From an uncultured bacterium (lineage in GTDB: Bacteria > Actinomycetota > Thermoleophilia > BMS3ABIN01): a DNA stretch of 9,808 nt. Made by a program: the position numbers and the translations under genes. The notes below the pieces were generated by a model. That model made no database searches, was not told the DNA's origin, and worked only from the letters and a program-made list of their open reading frames with translations. The stretch lies in NCBI GenBank assembly GCA_913009925.1, contig CAJVWY010000031.1, positions 1-9,808 of the forward strand. The letters are read 5' to 3'. Below are positions 1 to 5,584 of this stretch, piece by piece (positions within the stretch are counted from its first letter, which is position 1; each line of letters opens with the position of its first letter).

Positions 1-177
1 GGACTTGGTCAAGCCCGGTATCACGCCACTGTGCGCCAGTTCGCGCAGGCAGATGCGGCAGATGCCGAACTTGCGGAAATAGCCCCGGGGGCGGCCGCAA
101 CGGCGACAGCGGTTATATCCCCTGGTCTTATACTTGGGCTTACGGCTGGCCTTTACCTGTAGTGATGTCTTAGCCAT
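1..177 (-). CDS. rpsN: 30S ribosomal protein S14, zinc-binding type (uS14), 3' end cut by window edge
   Basis: S14 is a small-subunit protein of the 30S head, next to S3, S10 and S19. My translation from the ATG at 175-177 starts MAKTSLQVKASRKPKYKTRG and gives 59 residues before the window ends. It carries four cysteines at residues 24, 27, 40 and 43, in a CxxC-X12-CxxC zinc ribbon. This marks the short, zinc-dependent type of S14 rather than the roughly 100-residue cysteine-free type. It ends in IPGLTKS; the family normally finishes with a few more residues (often SW), so probably only about two codons and the stop are missing. An AAGGAG Shine-Dalgarno sequence sits 6 bases before the ATG and overlaps the rplE stop codon, which suggests coupled translation. 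It is the last gene visible in the spc part of the cluster; rpsH would be expected next. Confidence 0.95.
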   Translation of the reverse strand, partial: MAKTSLQVKASRKPKYKTRGYNRCRRCGRPRGYFRKFGICRICLRELAHSGVIPGLTKS

Positions 178-186
178 AAAAACTCC

Positions 187-729
187 TTAACGCTCCCTGA
201 AGGGCATGCCCAGCTTCTTGATGAGCGCTTGCCCCTCTTCGTCTGTATTCGCAGTGGTCGTGATAGCTATATCCAGGCCTCTGGTCTGGCTGATGGAATC
301 ATAATCAATCTCCGGGAAGATGATCTGCTCCCGGATACCCAGGGACATATTGCCTCTGCCGTCGAAGGACTTGAGGCTGATACCCCGGAAGTCACGGATG
401 CGCGGCAGGGCTATGGACACCAGCCGGTCGAGGAATTCGTACATCCTCCGGCCCCGCAAAGTGACGGTGCAGCCCACGGGCATGCCCTCGCGCACCTTGA
501 AACTGGCGATGGATTTGCGCGCCCGGGTGACCTTGGGCTTCTGCCCGGTAATCACCTGCAGTTCCTCGACAGCGGCGTCCATCTGCTTGGCGTCCTCCTT
601 GGCCTCGCCGACACCCATGTTCACCGTGATCTTGCTTAAGCGGGGAACCTGCATGGCGTTCTTCAGCCCCAGCTCGTCCTGGAGCTGGGAAACTATCTCT
701 TTTTCGTACCGTTCCTTGAGTCTTGCCAT
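187..729 (-). CDS. rplE: 50S ribosomal protein L5 (uL5)
   Basis: L5 binds 5S rRNA, helps build the central protuberance of the 50S subunit and contacts S13 across the subunit interface. The 180-residue product has the family's usual length. It starts MARLKERYEKEIV and contains the conserved blocks ITVNMGVGEA, TGQKPKVTRARKSIASFKVR, RIRDFRGIS and NMSLGIREQIIFPEIDYD. I chose the ATG at 727-729 because it gives this standard N-terminus and has an AGGA Shine-Dalgarno sequence 6 bases upstream. An in-frame ATG at 777 would add 16 residues unlike L5 and overlap rplX by 31 bases. The gene lies 17 bases after rplX and 9 bases before rpsN, in the usual rplX-rplE-rpsN order. Confidence 0.98.
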   Translation of the reverse strand: MARLKERYEKEIVSQLQDELGLKNAMQVPRLSKITVNMGVGEAKEDAKQMDAAVEELQVITGQKPKVTRARKSIASFKVREGMPVGCTVTLRGRRMYEFLDRLVSIALPRIRDFRGISLKSFDGRGNMSLGIREQIIFPEIDYDSISQTRGLDIAITTTANTDEEGQALIKKLGMPFRER

Positions 730-746
730 CCTTATTCCTATCCTGC

Positions 747-1067
747 TCAGTCGATTTCGGTGCCGCACTGTTTGCATATACGAAGCCGGTCATCGTCGAC
801 GCGCTTGATGCCCAGCCGTACGCCCTTGCCACAACGCGAACAGTAATACATCACGTTGGAGGCATGGACCGAGGCTTCGCGTTCCAGCATCCCCTGTGGA
901 TTCTGGGGGCTGGGCCGCTTGTGGCATTTGACCATGTTGAGCCGCTCGATGACCACCCGGTTCTTCACCGGATCGACACGAAGTATCTTGCCGGTCTTGC
1001 CTCGCTCCTTGCCGGCGATCACCTTGACGGTGTCGCCTTTCCTGATTTTTATCTTGTTTGTGTTCAA
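747..1067 (-). CDS. rplX: 50S ribosomal protein L24 (uL24), TTG start
   Basis: L24 is an assembly-initiating protein that binds the 5' domain of 23S rRNA near the tunnel exit. The 106-residue product opens with a KOW-type segment (KIKIRKGDTVKVIAGKERGK, residues 5-24), followed by the conserved NMVKCHKRPS and the block GMLEREASVHASNVM. A C-terminal CSRC...CKQC pair (Cys 76, 79, 98, 101) could form a small zinc ribbon; a four-cysteine tail is seen in many bacterial L24 proteins. The start codon is TTG at 1065-1067. It is supported by an AGGAG Shine-Dalgarno sequence 6 bases upstream, which overlaps the rplN stop codon. No in-frame ATG lies near the N-terminus; the first one falls well inside the conserved domain. 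Confidence 0.97.
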   Translation of the reverse strand: MNTNKIKIRKGDTVKVIAGKERGKTGKILRVDPVKNRVVIERLNMVKCHKRPSPQNPQGMLEREASVHASNVMYYCSRCGKGVRLGIKRVDDDRLRICKQCGTEID

Positions 1068-1073
1068 ATCCCG

Positions 1074-1078
1074 CTCCT
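1074..1078 (-). promoter_or_regulatory. Shine-Dalgarno sequence for rplX
   Basis: AGGAG on the minus strand lies 6 bases before the TTG at 1067. It decides the rplX start in the absence of a nearby ATG. The rplN stop codon TAG supplies its first two bases, so a ribosome finishing rplN is already on this site. Confidence 0.85.
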
Positions 1079-1445
1079 AGAGTACCTCTGGTGCCAGGGA
1101 CACGATCTTCATGAAGTTCTTGTCCCTCAGTTCCCGGGCCACGGGGCCGAAGATGCGCGTGCCCCGCGGGTTCATCGCCGGATCTATCAGTACCGCCGCG
1201 TTCTCATCGAAGGCGATGAAGGTGCCGTCCTTGCGGCCGAACTCCTTGCGCGTGCGTACCACGACCGCTTCCACCACCTCCCCCTTCTTCACCGAGCCGC
1301 CGGGCACCGCGACCTTCACCGTTCCCACGATGGTGTCGCCCACCCGGGCATAGCGCCGCCGCGAACCGCCCTTGATCCTGATGCAGAGCAGTTCCCGCGC
1401 GCCGGTGTTGTCGGCTACCTTTAATCTTGACTCTACCTGTATCAA
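1077..1445 (-). CDS. rplN: 50S ribosomal protein L14 (uL14), TTG start
   Basis: L14 sits on the 50S interface near the GTPase factor site and forms a bridge to 16S rRNA. The 122-residue length is exactly that usual for bacteria. The sequence has the family hallmarks MIQVESRLKVADNTGAREL at the start, VVVRTRKE in the middle, and FDENAAVLID, NPRGTRIFGPVARELRD and KIVSLAPEVL at the end. The start is TTG at 1443-1445. No ATG fits, and the standard MIQ N-terminus begins exactly there. The Shine-Dalgarno sequence is weak (only an AGAGAGA-like stretch upstream), so translation may depend on coupling with rpsQ, which ends 17 bases before. In E. coli a separate spc operon begins at this gene. Here the gap is too small for a normal promoter, which suggests that S10 and spc are transcribed together. 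Confidence 0.98.
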   Translation of the reverse strand: MIQVESRLKVADNTGARELLCIRIKGGSRRRYARVGDTIVGTVKVAVPGGSVKKGEVVEAVVVRTRKEFGRKDGTFIAFDENAAVLIDPAMNPRGTRIFGPVARELRDKNFMKIVSLAPEVL

Positions 1446-1462
1446 TGCAATCTCTCTTTACC

Positions 1463-1735
1463 TTACCGGGCCTTTTCGACTATCCCCGCCAAGCGCCAAC
1501 GCTTGGTCTTGGACAGCGGCCGGGTCTCGATGATGTCTACCGTATCGCCCACACTGGCCTCGTTTTTCTCGTCGTGCACGGACAGCTTGCTGGACCGGCG
1601 CATGATTTTGCCATAGCGCGGATGGGCCTTGGTGGAATCGATGCGCACGGTGATGGTCTTGTCCCGGCCGTCGCTGACGACCAGACCCCGCCGCTGTTTA
1701 CGGCTTGCCTTTTTTACGTTGTCCTGCTGCGCCAC
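1463..1735 (-). CDS. rpsQ: 30S ribosomal protein S17 (uS17), GTG start
   Basis: S17 is an early-assembly protein that binds the 5' domain of 16S rRNA. The product is 90 residues long and has the OB-fold core RRGLVVSDGRDKTITVRID, then the conserved HPRYGKIMRRSSKLSVHDE and the block VGDTVDIIETRPLSKTKRWR. About a dozen residues before the core (MAQQDNVKKASRK) form the usual variable, basic N-terminus. The start is GTG at 1733-1735, supported by a perfect AGGAGG Shine-Dalgarno sequence 5 bases upstream. It follows rpmC by 9 bases, as in the standard rplP-rpmC-rpsQ order. Confidence 0.98.
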   Translation of the reverse strand: MAQQDNVKKASRKQRRGLVVSDGRDKTITVRIDSTKAHPRYGKIMRRSSKLSVHDEKNEASVGDTVDIIETRPLSKTKRWRLAGIVEKAR

Positions 1736-1740
1736 AGCTT

Positions 1741-1746
1741 CCTCCT
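1741..1746 (-). promoter_or_regulatory. Shine-Dalgarno sequence for rpsQ
   Basis: A full AGGAGG on the minus strand lies 5 bases before the GTG start of rpsQ and fixes that start. It overlaps the TAG stop of rpmC by two bases. Confidence 0.9.
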
Positions 1747-1954
1747 AGCCCTCGGCCTCTGAGATACCCATTTCCCGCTGGTGCTGCACCGTCATGATCC
1801 TGGCGATGTTCTGCCGCACCTGCCGCAACTTCCTCGGGTTGTCCAGCTGCCCGGTGGCATGCTGGAACCTGAGATTGAACAGCTGCTTGCGCGTCTCGCG
1901 CATCTTGTCGTCGAGTTCTTCGTCCGTCATGTCGATGAGTTCACTATCCTTCAA
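1745..1954 (-). CDS. rpmC: 50S ribosomal protein L29 (uL29), probable TTG start
   Basis: L29 is a two-helix protein beside the tunnel exit, next to L23, where nascent-chain factors such as SRP dock. The product has the family pattern SELIDMTDEELDDKMRETRK followed by QLFNLRFQHATGQLDNPRKL and a final helix with QNIARIMTVQ. I prefer the TTG at 1952-1954, which gives 69 residues beginning M-K-D-S-E-L, close to the usual MKAxEL start. It has a GAGGGTGAT Shine-Dalgarno-like stretch at a workable distance. The alternative is an in-frame GTG at 1961-1963 (72 residues), but its only purine-rich stretch touches the start codon with no spacer. With the TTG start, the gene overlaps the end of rplP by 11 bases (20 with the GTG). 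The product is certain; the exact start is not. Confidence 0.95.
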   Translation of the reverse strand: MKDSELIDMTDEELDDKMRETRKQLFNLRFQHATGQLDNPRKLRQVRQNIARIMTVQHQREMGISEAEG

Positions 1955-2369
1955 GGAAATCACCCTCGCGTGTTACGAATTTGCATTCTATCGGCAGCTT
2001 GTGCGCCGCCAGCCTCATGGCTTCCCGCGCCACCGGCTCCGGGACTCCCGACAGTTCGAACATGACGCGACCGGGCTTGACCACGGCCACCCAGTTCTCC
2101 GGCGAACCCTTGCCGCCGCCCATTCTCGTCTCCGCCGGCTTCTCCGTCACCGGCTTATGGGGAAAGATATTGATCCAGACCTTGCCGCCGCGCTTGATAT
2201 GGCGCGTTATGGCGACCCGGGCGGCTTCTATCTGGCGGTTGGTGATCCAGCCCGGCTCCATCGCCTTGAGACCGAATTCGCCGTACGCCACCCGGGCGCC
2301 GCCCTTGGTCTTACCCCGCATGCGGCCGCGGTGCTGTTTGCGATATTTTGTTTTCTTGGGTAGAAGCAT
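1944..2369 (-). CDS. rplP: 50S ribosomal protein L16 (uL16)
   Basis: L16 is a late-assembly 50S protein near the A-site tRNA elbow and the peptidyl-transferase region. The product is 141 residues. It starts MLLPKKTKYRKQHRGRM and contains the conserved blocks GWITNRQIEAARVAITRHIK, GGKVWINIFPHKPVTEKPAE, TRMGGGKGSPENWVAVVKPG and REAMRLAAHKLPIECKFV. Arg82 in the TRMG motif corresponds to the arginine that is hydroxylated in E. coli L16. The ATG at 2367-2369 has an AAGG Shine-Dalgarno sequence overlapping the rpsC stop, 9 bases upstream. The 3' end overlaps the start of rpmC. Confidence 0.98.
   Translation of the reverse strand: MLLPKKTKYRKQHRGRMRGKTKGGARVAYGEFGLKAMEPGWITNRQIEAARVAITRHIKRGGKVWINIFPHKPVTEKPAETRMGGGKGSPENWVAVVKPGRVMFELSGVPEPVAREAMRLAAHKLPIECKFVTREGDFLEG
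1959..1967 (-). promoter_or_regulatory. Shine-Dalgarno-like stretch favouring the TTG start of rpmC
   Basis: The minus strand reads GAGGGTGAT, resembling the GAGGTGAT complement of the 16S tail with one extra G. It ends 4 bases before the TTG at 1954. The competing GTG start at 1963 lies inside this stretch, which argues against it. Confidence 0.5.
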
Positions 2370-2378
2370 ACTGTCGCC

Positions 2379-3077
2379 TTACTGCTGCTTGCGCCTCTTG
2401 GAATCCACTTCGCCCAGCCGGCTCTCAGCCTTCCTGTCGCCTGCGTAGCCGGCAGGCATGATCTCGCCCTTGTTGATCCACACCTTGACGCCGATGCGTC
2501 CGAAAGTGGTACGCGCTTCGGTGAAACCGTAATCGATATCGGCTCTTAAGGTATGCAGCGGCACCCGGCCTTCGCTATATCCCTCGGTACGCGCCATCTC
2601 CGCTCCTCCCAGGCGCCCGGCACAGGCAACTTTGATCCCCTCAGCGCCGGACCTGATCGCCGAGGTCAGTGCCCGCTTCATCGCCCGGCGGAAGGCCACC
2701 CGGCCTTCCAGCTGCTCGGCGATGGACTGGGCTACCAGGTTGGCGTCCAGCTCCGGACGCTTCACCTCGATGATGTTGGCCTGGACCGCCTTGCCGGTCA
2801 TGGCGTGTATCTCCTTGCGCATGGCATCCACTTCGGCGCCACTCTTGCCGATGACGATGCCCGGCCTGGCGGTATAGATGTCCACGGTGATCTTCTGGGC
2901 ATCCTTCTTGATGTGGATGTCGGATAGCGCCGCGTGCCGCAACTTGTTGCGGATATGCTTGCGGATCTTCAGGTCCTCGATTAAAAAATTAGCAAACTCT
3001 TTCTCGCTGTACCAGTGGGATTTCCAGTCATGGATAATCCCTAGCCTCATTCCTCCCGGATGTACTTTCTGTCCCAT
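2379..3077 (-). CDS. rpsC: 30S ribosomal protein S3 (uS3)
   Basis: S3 lies at the mRNA entry tunnel of the 30S subunit, where with S4 and S5 it takes part in mRNA unwinding. The 232-residue product begins MGQKVHPGGMRLGIIHDWKS. It has a type-2 KH domain whose GXXG loop lies in GIVIGKSG (residues 73-80). The C-terminal domain includes RPELDANLVAQSIAEQLEGR, VAFRRAMKRAL, GRLGGAEMARTE and the signature GRVPLHTLRADIDYGF, and ends in a short basic tail (SKRRKQQ). The ATG at 3075-3077 follows the rplV stop by a single base. Its strong AAGGAGG Shine-Dalgarno sequence (3084-3090) lies inside the last codons of rplV, encoding that protein's C-terminal Lys-Glu-Gly, so the two genes are tightly coupled. 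Confidence 0.99.
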   Translation of the reverse strand: MGQKVHPGGMRLGIIHDWKSHWYSEKEFANFLIEDLKIRKHIRNKLRHAALSDIHIKKDAQKITVDIYTARPGIVIGKSGAEVDAMRKEIHAMTGKAVQANIIEVKRPELDANLVAQSIAEQLEGRVAFRRAMKRALTSAIRSGAEGIKVACAGRLGGAEMARTEGYSEGRVPLHTLRADIDYGFTEARTTFGRIGVKVWINKGEIMPAGYAGDRKAESRLGEVDSKRRKQQ

Positions 3078-3078
3078 G

Positions 3079-3498
3079 CTATCCCTCCTTTCCCGGGGTC
3101 AATTCCACCGTGATATGGCTGGTACGCTTGTTGATGCGGCTGGCACGTCCCATGGCCCGTGCCCGCCAGCGCTTCAGCGTCGGCCCTTCGTCCACATAGA
3201 TACTGCTGATATACAGGTCATCAGCGTCCATATCGAAATTATTCTCGGCGTTGGCTACCGCGGAAGCAATAACTTTCCCCACCACCCCGGCGCCCTTCTT
3301 GGGCGTAAAGGCCAGCACCGTCCGCGCCTCTTCGACTTTCTTGCCTCGGGTGAGGTCAGCGACCAGTCTCAGCTTGCGCGCCGACACGCGAACGTAGCGG
3401 GCGGTGGCCCTTACGGTCCCGGCTGTCTCTTCGACGGCCTTGTCCGCAGCCTTGCCGCTTTTCTTCTTCTTCTTCTTTTTTTTCTCTTTCTCTGCCAA
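3079..3498 (-). CDS. rplV: 50S ribosomal protein L22 (uL22) with poly-lysine N-terminal extension, TTG start
   Basis: L22 lines the peptide exit tunnel with its beta-hairpin. The conserved core runs from about residue 28 to 139: TVRATARYVRVSARKLRLVA, then RGKKVEEARTVLAF, VIASAVANAENN and the hairpin region YVDEGPTLKRWRARAMGRAS, closing with INKRTSHITVEL. This core of about 112 residues is a normal full-length L22. Before it lies an extra stretch of about 27 residues that begins MAEKE, continues with eight lysines in a row (residues 6-13) and then SGKAADKAVEETAG. The start is TTG at 3496-3498, with an AAGGA Shine-Dalgarno sequence 6 bases upstream overlapping the rpsS stop. Translation could also begin later, but I see no in-frame ATG before the core. 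The extension is encoded by a pure purine tract that includes eight consecutive A's. Confidence 0.97.
   Translation of the reverse strand: MAEKEKKKKKKKKSGKAADKAVEETAGTVRATARYVRVSARKLRLVADLTRGKKVEEARTVLAFTPKKGAGVVGKVIASAVANAENNFDMDADDLYISSIYVDEGPTLKRWRARAMGRASRINKRTSHITVELTPGKEG
3458..3493 (-). repeat. 36-base polypurine tract with (AAG)n repeat and A8 run inside rplV
   Basis: All 36 bases are purines on the minus strand (pyrimidines on the plus strand). The tract includes five CTT units on the plus strand (3463-3477) and a run of eight T's (3476-3483), read as A8 in rplV. It encodes the Lys-Glu/poly-Lys start of L22. The A_AAA_AAG heptamer within it is in the phase of a -1 slippery site. Such tracts are prone to polymerase slippage and assembly error, so the lysine count may vary. 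Confidence 0.85.
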
Positions 3499-3504
3499 AT
3501 CCGT

Positions 3505-3509
3505 TCCTT
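3505..3509 (-). promoter_or_regulatory. Shine-Dalgarno sequence for rplV
   Basis: AAGGA on the minus strand lies 6 bases before the TTG at 3498 and shares two A's with the TAA stop of rpsS. It supports translation of the long, poly-lysine form of L22 from this TTG. Confidence 0.75.
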
Positions 3510-3792
3510 ACTTGACGGAGGTGCTTCGCTCCGTGTGGTGTCCGTGGCCGCGGAAGGTCCGCGTTGGGGCGAACTCACCCAGCTTGTGTCCCACCATGCT
3601 CTCGGTGATGAATATGGGCACATGCTTCCGCCCGTCGTGGACGGCGATGGTATGCCCCACCATTTCCGGGAAGACCGTCGATGTCCGCGACCAGGTCTTC
3701 ACCATCTTCTTGCTGCCGGATTCGTTCATGGCCTCGATCCTGGCCATCAGCTTCTCCTCGACGAAAGGTCCCTTTTTGATCGATCTGCTCAT
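3508..3792 (-). CDS. rpsS: 30S ribosomal protein S19 (uS19)
   Basis: S19 is a 30S head protein that pairs with S13 near the A-site and contacts the 50S central protuberance. The 94-residue product is of normal length and starts MSRSIKKGPFVEEKL, the standard N-terminus. It carries the conserved blocks KTWSRTSTVFPEMVGHTIAV, HDGRKHVPIFITESMVGHKL and GEFAPTRTFRGHG. The ATG at 3790-3792 has an AGGAG Shine-Dalgarno sequence overlapping the TAG stop of rplB; the intergenic gap is 10 bases. Confidence 0.99.
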   Translation of the reverse strand: MSRSIKKGPFVEEKLMARIEAMNESGSKKMVKTWSRTSTVFPEMVGHTIAVHDGRKHVPIFITESMVGHKLGEFAPTRTFRGHGHHTERSTSVK

Positions 3793-3802
3793 CAGTCAGC
3801 TC

Positions 3803-4636
3803 CTATCGTCCCTTTCTGCGGGAACGGATGATGTAACGGTTGCTCTGCTTGCCCTTCTTGCGCGTCCGGTAGCCGATGGTCGGCACGCCCCAGGGCGTGA
3901 CCGGATGCCGCCCGGCGGTCGCCTTGCCTTCGCCGCCGCCGTGAGGATGATCGACCGGATTCATCACCGTGCCGCGCACCTTGGGCCGCTTTCCCTTCCA
4001 GCGGCTGCGTCCCGCCTTGCCGCCGGTGAGGTTCTCGTGGGTGACATTGCCCACCACACCGATGGTGGCGCGGCAGGAGATATCCACCAGCCGCACCTCG
4101 CCCGAAGGCAGACGCAGGTGAGCGTATTTCCCTTCCTTTGCCATCAGCTGCGCTGAAGTCCCCGCGCCCCGGGCCATCTGGGCGCCACGCCCCGGCATAA
4201 GCTCGATGCAATGGAGCGAAGCCCCCAAGGGGATGTTGGACAGCGGCAGGCAGTTGCCCACCTTGATGTCCGCATCCGGGCCCGACTGCACCATGGCCCC
4301 GACCTTCAGGCCGATGGGAGCTGGTATATAGCTTTTCTCGCCGTCAAGGTACTGCAGCAGGGCTATGCGGGCCGAGCGGTTGGGATCGTATTCAATCGCC
4401 GCCACCCTGGCGGGCACTTCGTCCTTGAGCCGCTTGAAATCGATACTGCGGTAGCGCCGCTTGTGACCGCCGCCGGTCCGCCTCTTGGTTATGCGCCCGT
4501 TGGCGTTGCGGCCGCCCTTCTTGGACAGGCCCCTGGTCAGGCTCTTCTCCGGCTGGTCCCTGGTCACTTCGTCGAAAGTGGAAGTGGTCATGAACCTGCG
4601 TCCCGGTGATGTCGGTTTGTATCCCTTTACTGCCAT
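3803..4636 (-). CDS. rplB: 50S ribosomal protein L2 (uL2)
   Basis: L2 is a core 50S protein required for subunit association and for the peptidyl-transferase centre. The 277-residue product matches the family's length. It begins MAVKGYKPTSPGRRFMTTST and includes GRITKRRTGGGHKRRYRSID, the two beta-barrel RNA-binding domains (about residues 70-200) and the signature MNPVDHPHGGGEGKATAGRH, whose histidines (about 230 and 232) include the functionally important one. The tail is GYRTRKKGKQSNRYIIRSRR. The ATG at 4634-4636 gives the standard N-terminus, but only a weak purine stretch lies upstream (GAGAG within the last codons of rplW). The rplW stop is 3 bases away, so initiation may rely on coupling. 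Confidence 0.99.
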   Translation of the reverse strand: MAVKGYKPTSPGRRFMTTSTFDEVTRDQPEKSLTRGLSKKGGRNANGRITKRRTGGGHKRRYRSIDFKRLKDEVPARVAAIEYDPNRSARIALLQYLDGEKSYIPAPIGLKVGAMVQSGPDADIKVGNCLPLSNIPLGASLHCIELMPGRGAQMARGAGTSAQLMAKEGKYAHLRLPSGEVRLVDISCRATIGVVGNVTHENLTGGKAGRSRWKGKRPKVRGTVMNPVDHPHGGGEGKATAGRHPVTPWGVPTIGYRTRKKGKQSNRYIIRSRRKGR

Positions 4637-4639
4637 AGC

Positions 4640-4927
4640 TTACATACTCTCGAAGAATTCGATTTTCTGTCCCTCCGCCAGGTGGACGATGGCCTTCTTG
4701 CCGGCGCTGGTCTGTCCTTGCGTCCAGCCACGGCGTTTGGGCTTGGGCCTGGACTTGATCACGTTCACGCCGATAACATCGACGTTGAAGATCTCCTCCA
4801 CCGCCCTGGCGATGGCCGGCTTATGCGCCCGCGGATCCACCTTGAAGGTATACCTGTTGTGCTCGATGAGCTGGTAACTCTTCTCAGAGATAACCGGCCC
4901 CAGAATAATCGTGTAAGGGTCTCTCAT
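4640..4927 (-). CDS. rplW: 50S ribosomal protein L23 (uL23)
   Basis: L23 surrounds the tunnel exit and is the main docking site for trigger factor and SRP. The 95-residue product begins MRDPYTIILGPVISEKSYQL and contains the conserved YTFKVDPRAHKPAIARAVEE, FNVDVIGVNVIKSRPKPKRR and KKAIVHLAEGQKIEFFE. Its ATG overlaps the rplD stop in an ATGA arrangement (4924-4927), a classic sign of translational coupling. A GAGG Shine-Dalgarno sequence lies just upstream, inside rplD. Confidence 0.98.
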   Translation of the reverse strand: MRDPYTIILGPVISEKSYQLIEHNRYTFKVDPRAHKPAIARAVEEIFNVDVIGVNVIKSRPKPKRRGWTQGQTSAGKKAIVHLAEGQKIEFFESM

Positions 4928-5580
4928 TTCGCCTCACCCAGCCTGTTGAGCTGTTCCAGCGCCGGCCGCGACACCAGCAGGGTGCGGGCGCCCATGATCT
5001 CGGTTACTGCCAGGTCGTCCGCCTGCCGTATCCCTACCTCCGGCAGGTTGCGGAAGGAGAGCTCGGCGTTGGCGTCACTCTCGTCTGTGAGCACCAGCAG
5101 CGGATAGGAGACATCCAACCTTTCCAGCGCCGCGTCCGCGGCCGCCGTCTTCGGTTCATCGAAAGCCAGGCTTTCGACTACCTTCAGGGCGCCTTCCCGG
5201 GCCCGTGCGCTCAGAGCCATCTTCATAGCCTTACGGCGAACCTTGCGGTTCACCTTGAAGCTATAGTCCCGCGGACTTGGCCCGAAGGCCACGCCGCCAC
5301 CGGTCCAGTGGGGCATCCTGCTGGAGCCCGCGCGGGCGCGGCCCGTGCCCTTCTGCCTCCAGGGCTTGACGCCGCCGCCCCGGACCTGTCCCCGGGTCTT
5401 GGTAGAGGCCGTACCCTTGCGGCCGGCGGCCTGCTCGGCGCGGACAACCTCGTGAACCACGCCGACCTTGAGCTCCACCTCGAAAACATCGGGGTTGAGC
5501 TTATAGTCCTTGTCGGCCAGGGCCTTGACCCCGTCCGCGCCGCTCTTCGGCGCTTTTTCCTTTTTTTCTGTCTCAGCCAT
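4924..5580 (-). CDS. rplD: 50S ribosomal protein L4 (uL4) with Lys/Glu-rich N-terminus
   Basis: L4 reaches into the exit tunnel with an extended loop; in E. coli it also represses its own S10 operon through the mRNA leader. The 218-residue product has the family core GTASTKTRGQVRGGG followed by KPWRQKGTGRARAGS and FGPSPRDYSFKVNRKVRRKA, and the Rossmann-like C-terminal part ending in GARTLLVSRPALEQLN. The first 25 or so residues (MAETEKKEKAPKSG...) are charged, unlike usual L4 starts, and resemble the extension on L22 in this window. The ATG at 5578-5580 comes 4 bases after the rplC stop and has no recognisable Shine-Dalgarno sequence (the preceding bases read CTACCTGAATCG), so it probably depends on ribosomes leaving rplC. 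I see no better in-frame start. Confidence 0.97.
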   Translation of the reverse strand: MAETEKKEKAPKSGADGVKALADKDYKLNPDVFEVELKVGVVHEVVRAEQAAGRKGTASTKTRGQVRGGGVKPWRQKGTGRARAGSSRMPHWTGGGVAFGPSPRDYSFKVNRKVRRKAMKMALSARAREGALKVVESLAFDEPKTAAADAALERLDVSYPLLVLTDESDANAELSFRNLPEVGIRQADDLAVTEIMGARTLLVSRPALEQLNRLGEAK

Positions 5581-5584
5581 CGAT

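Noticed and set aside
730..777. N-terminal extension of rplE to an ATG at 777
   Set aside because: It would add 16 residues (MQTVRHRNRLSRIGIR) not seen in L5 and overlap rplX by 31 bases; the ATG at 729 gives the standard MARLKERY start with a ribosome site.
1446..1462. Separate spc-operon promoter between rpsQ and rplN
   Set aside because: Only 17 bases separate the genes and I see no -35/-10 pair in the 3' end of rpsQ.
3360..3486. Programmed -1 frameshift at A_AAA_AAG in rplV
   Set aside because: The -1 frame gives a short Glu/Arg-rich peptide ending at a TGA about 40 codons on, inside rplV, with no known domain. I see no clear downstream stem or upstream Shine-Dalgarno stimulator, so the site is noted as slippage-prone only.
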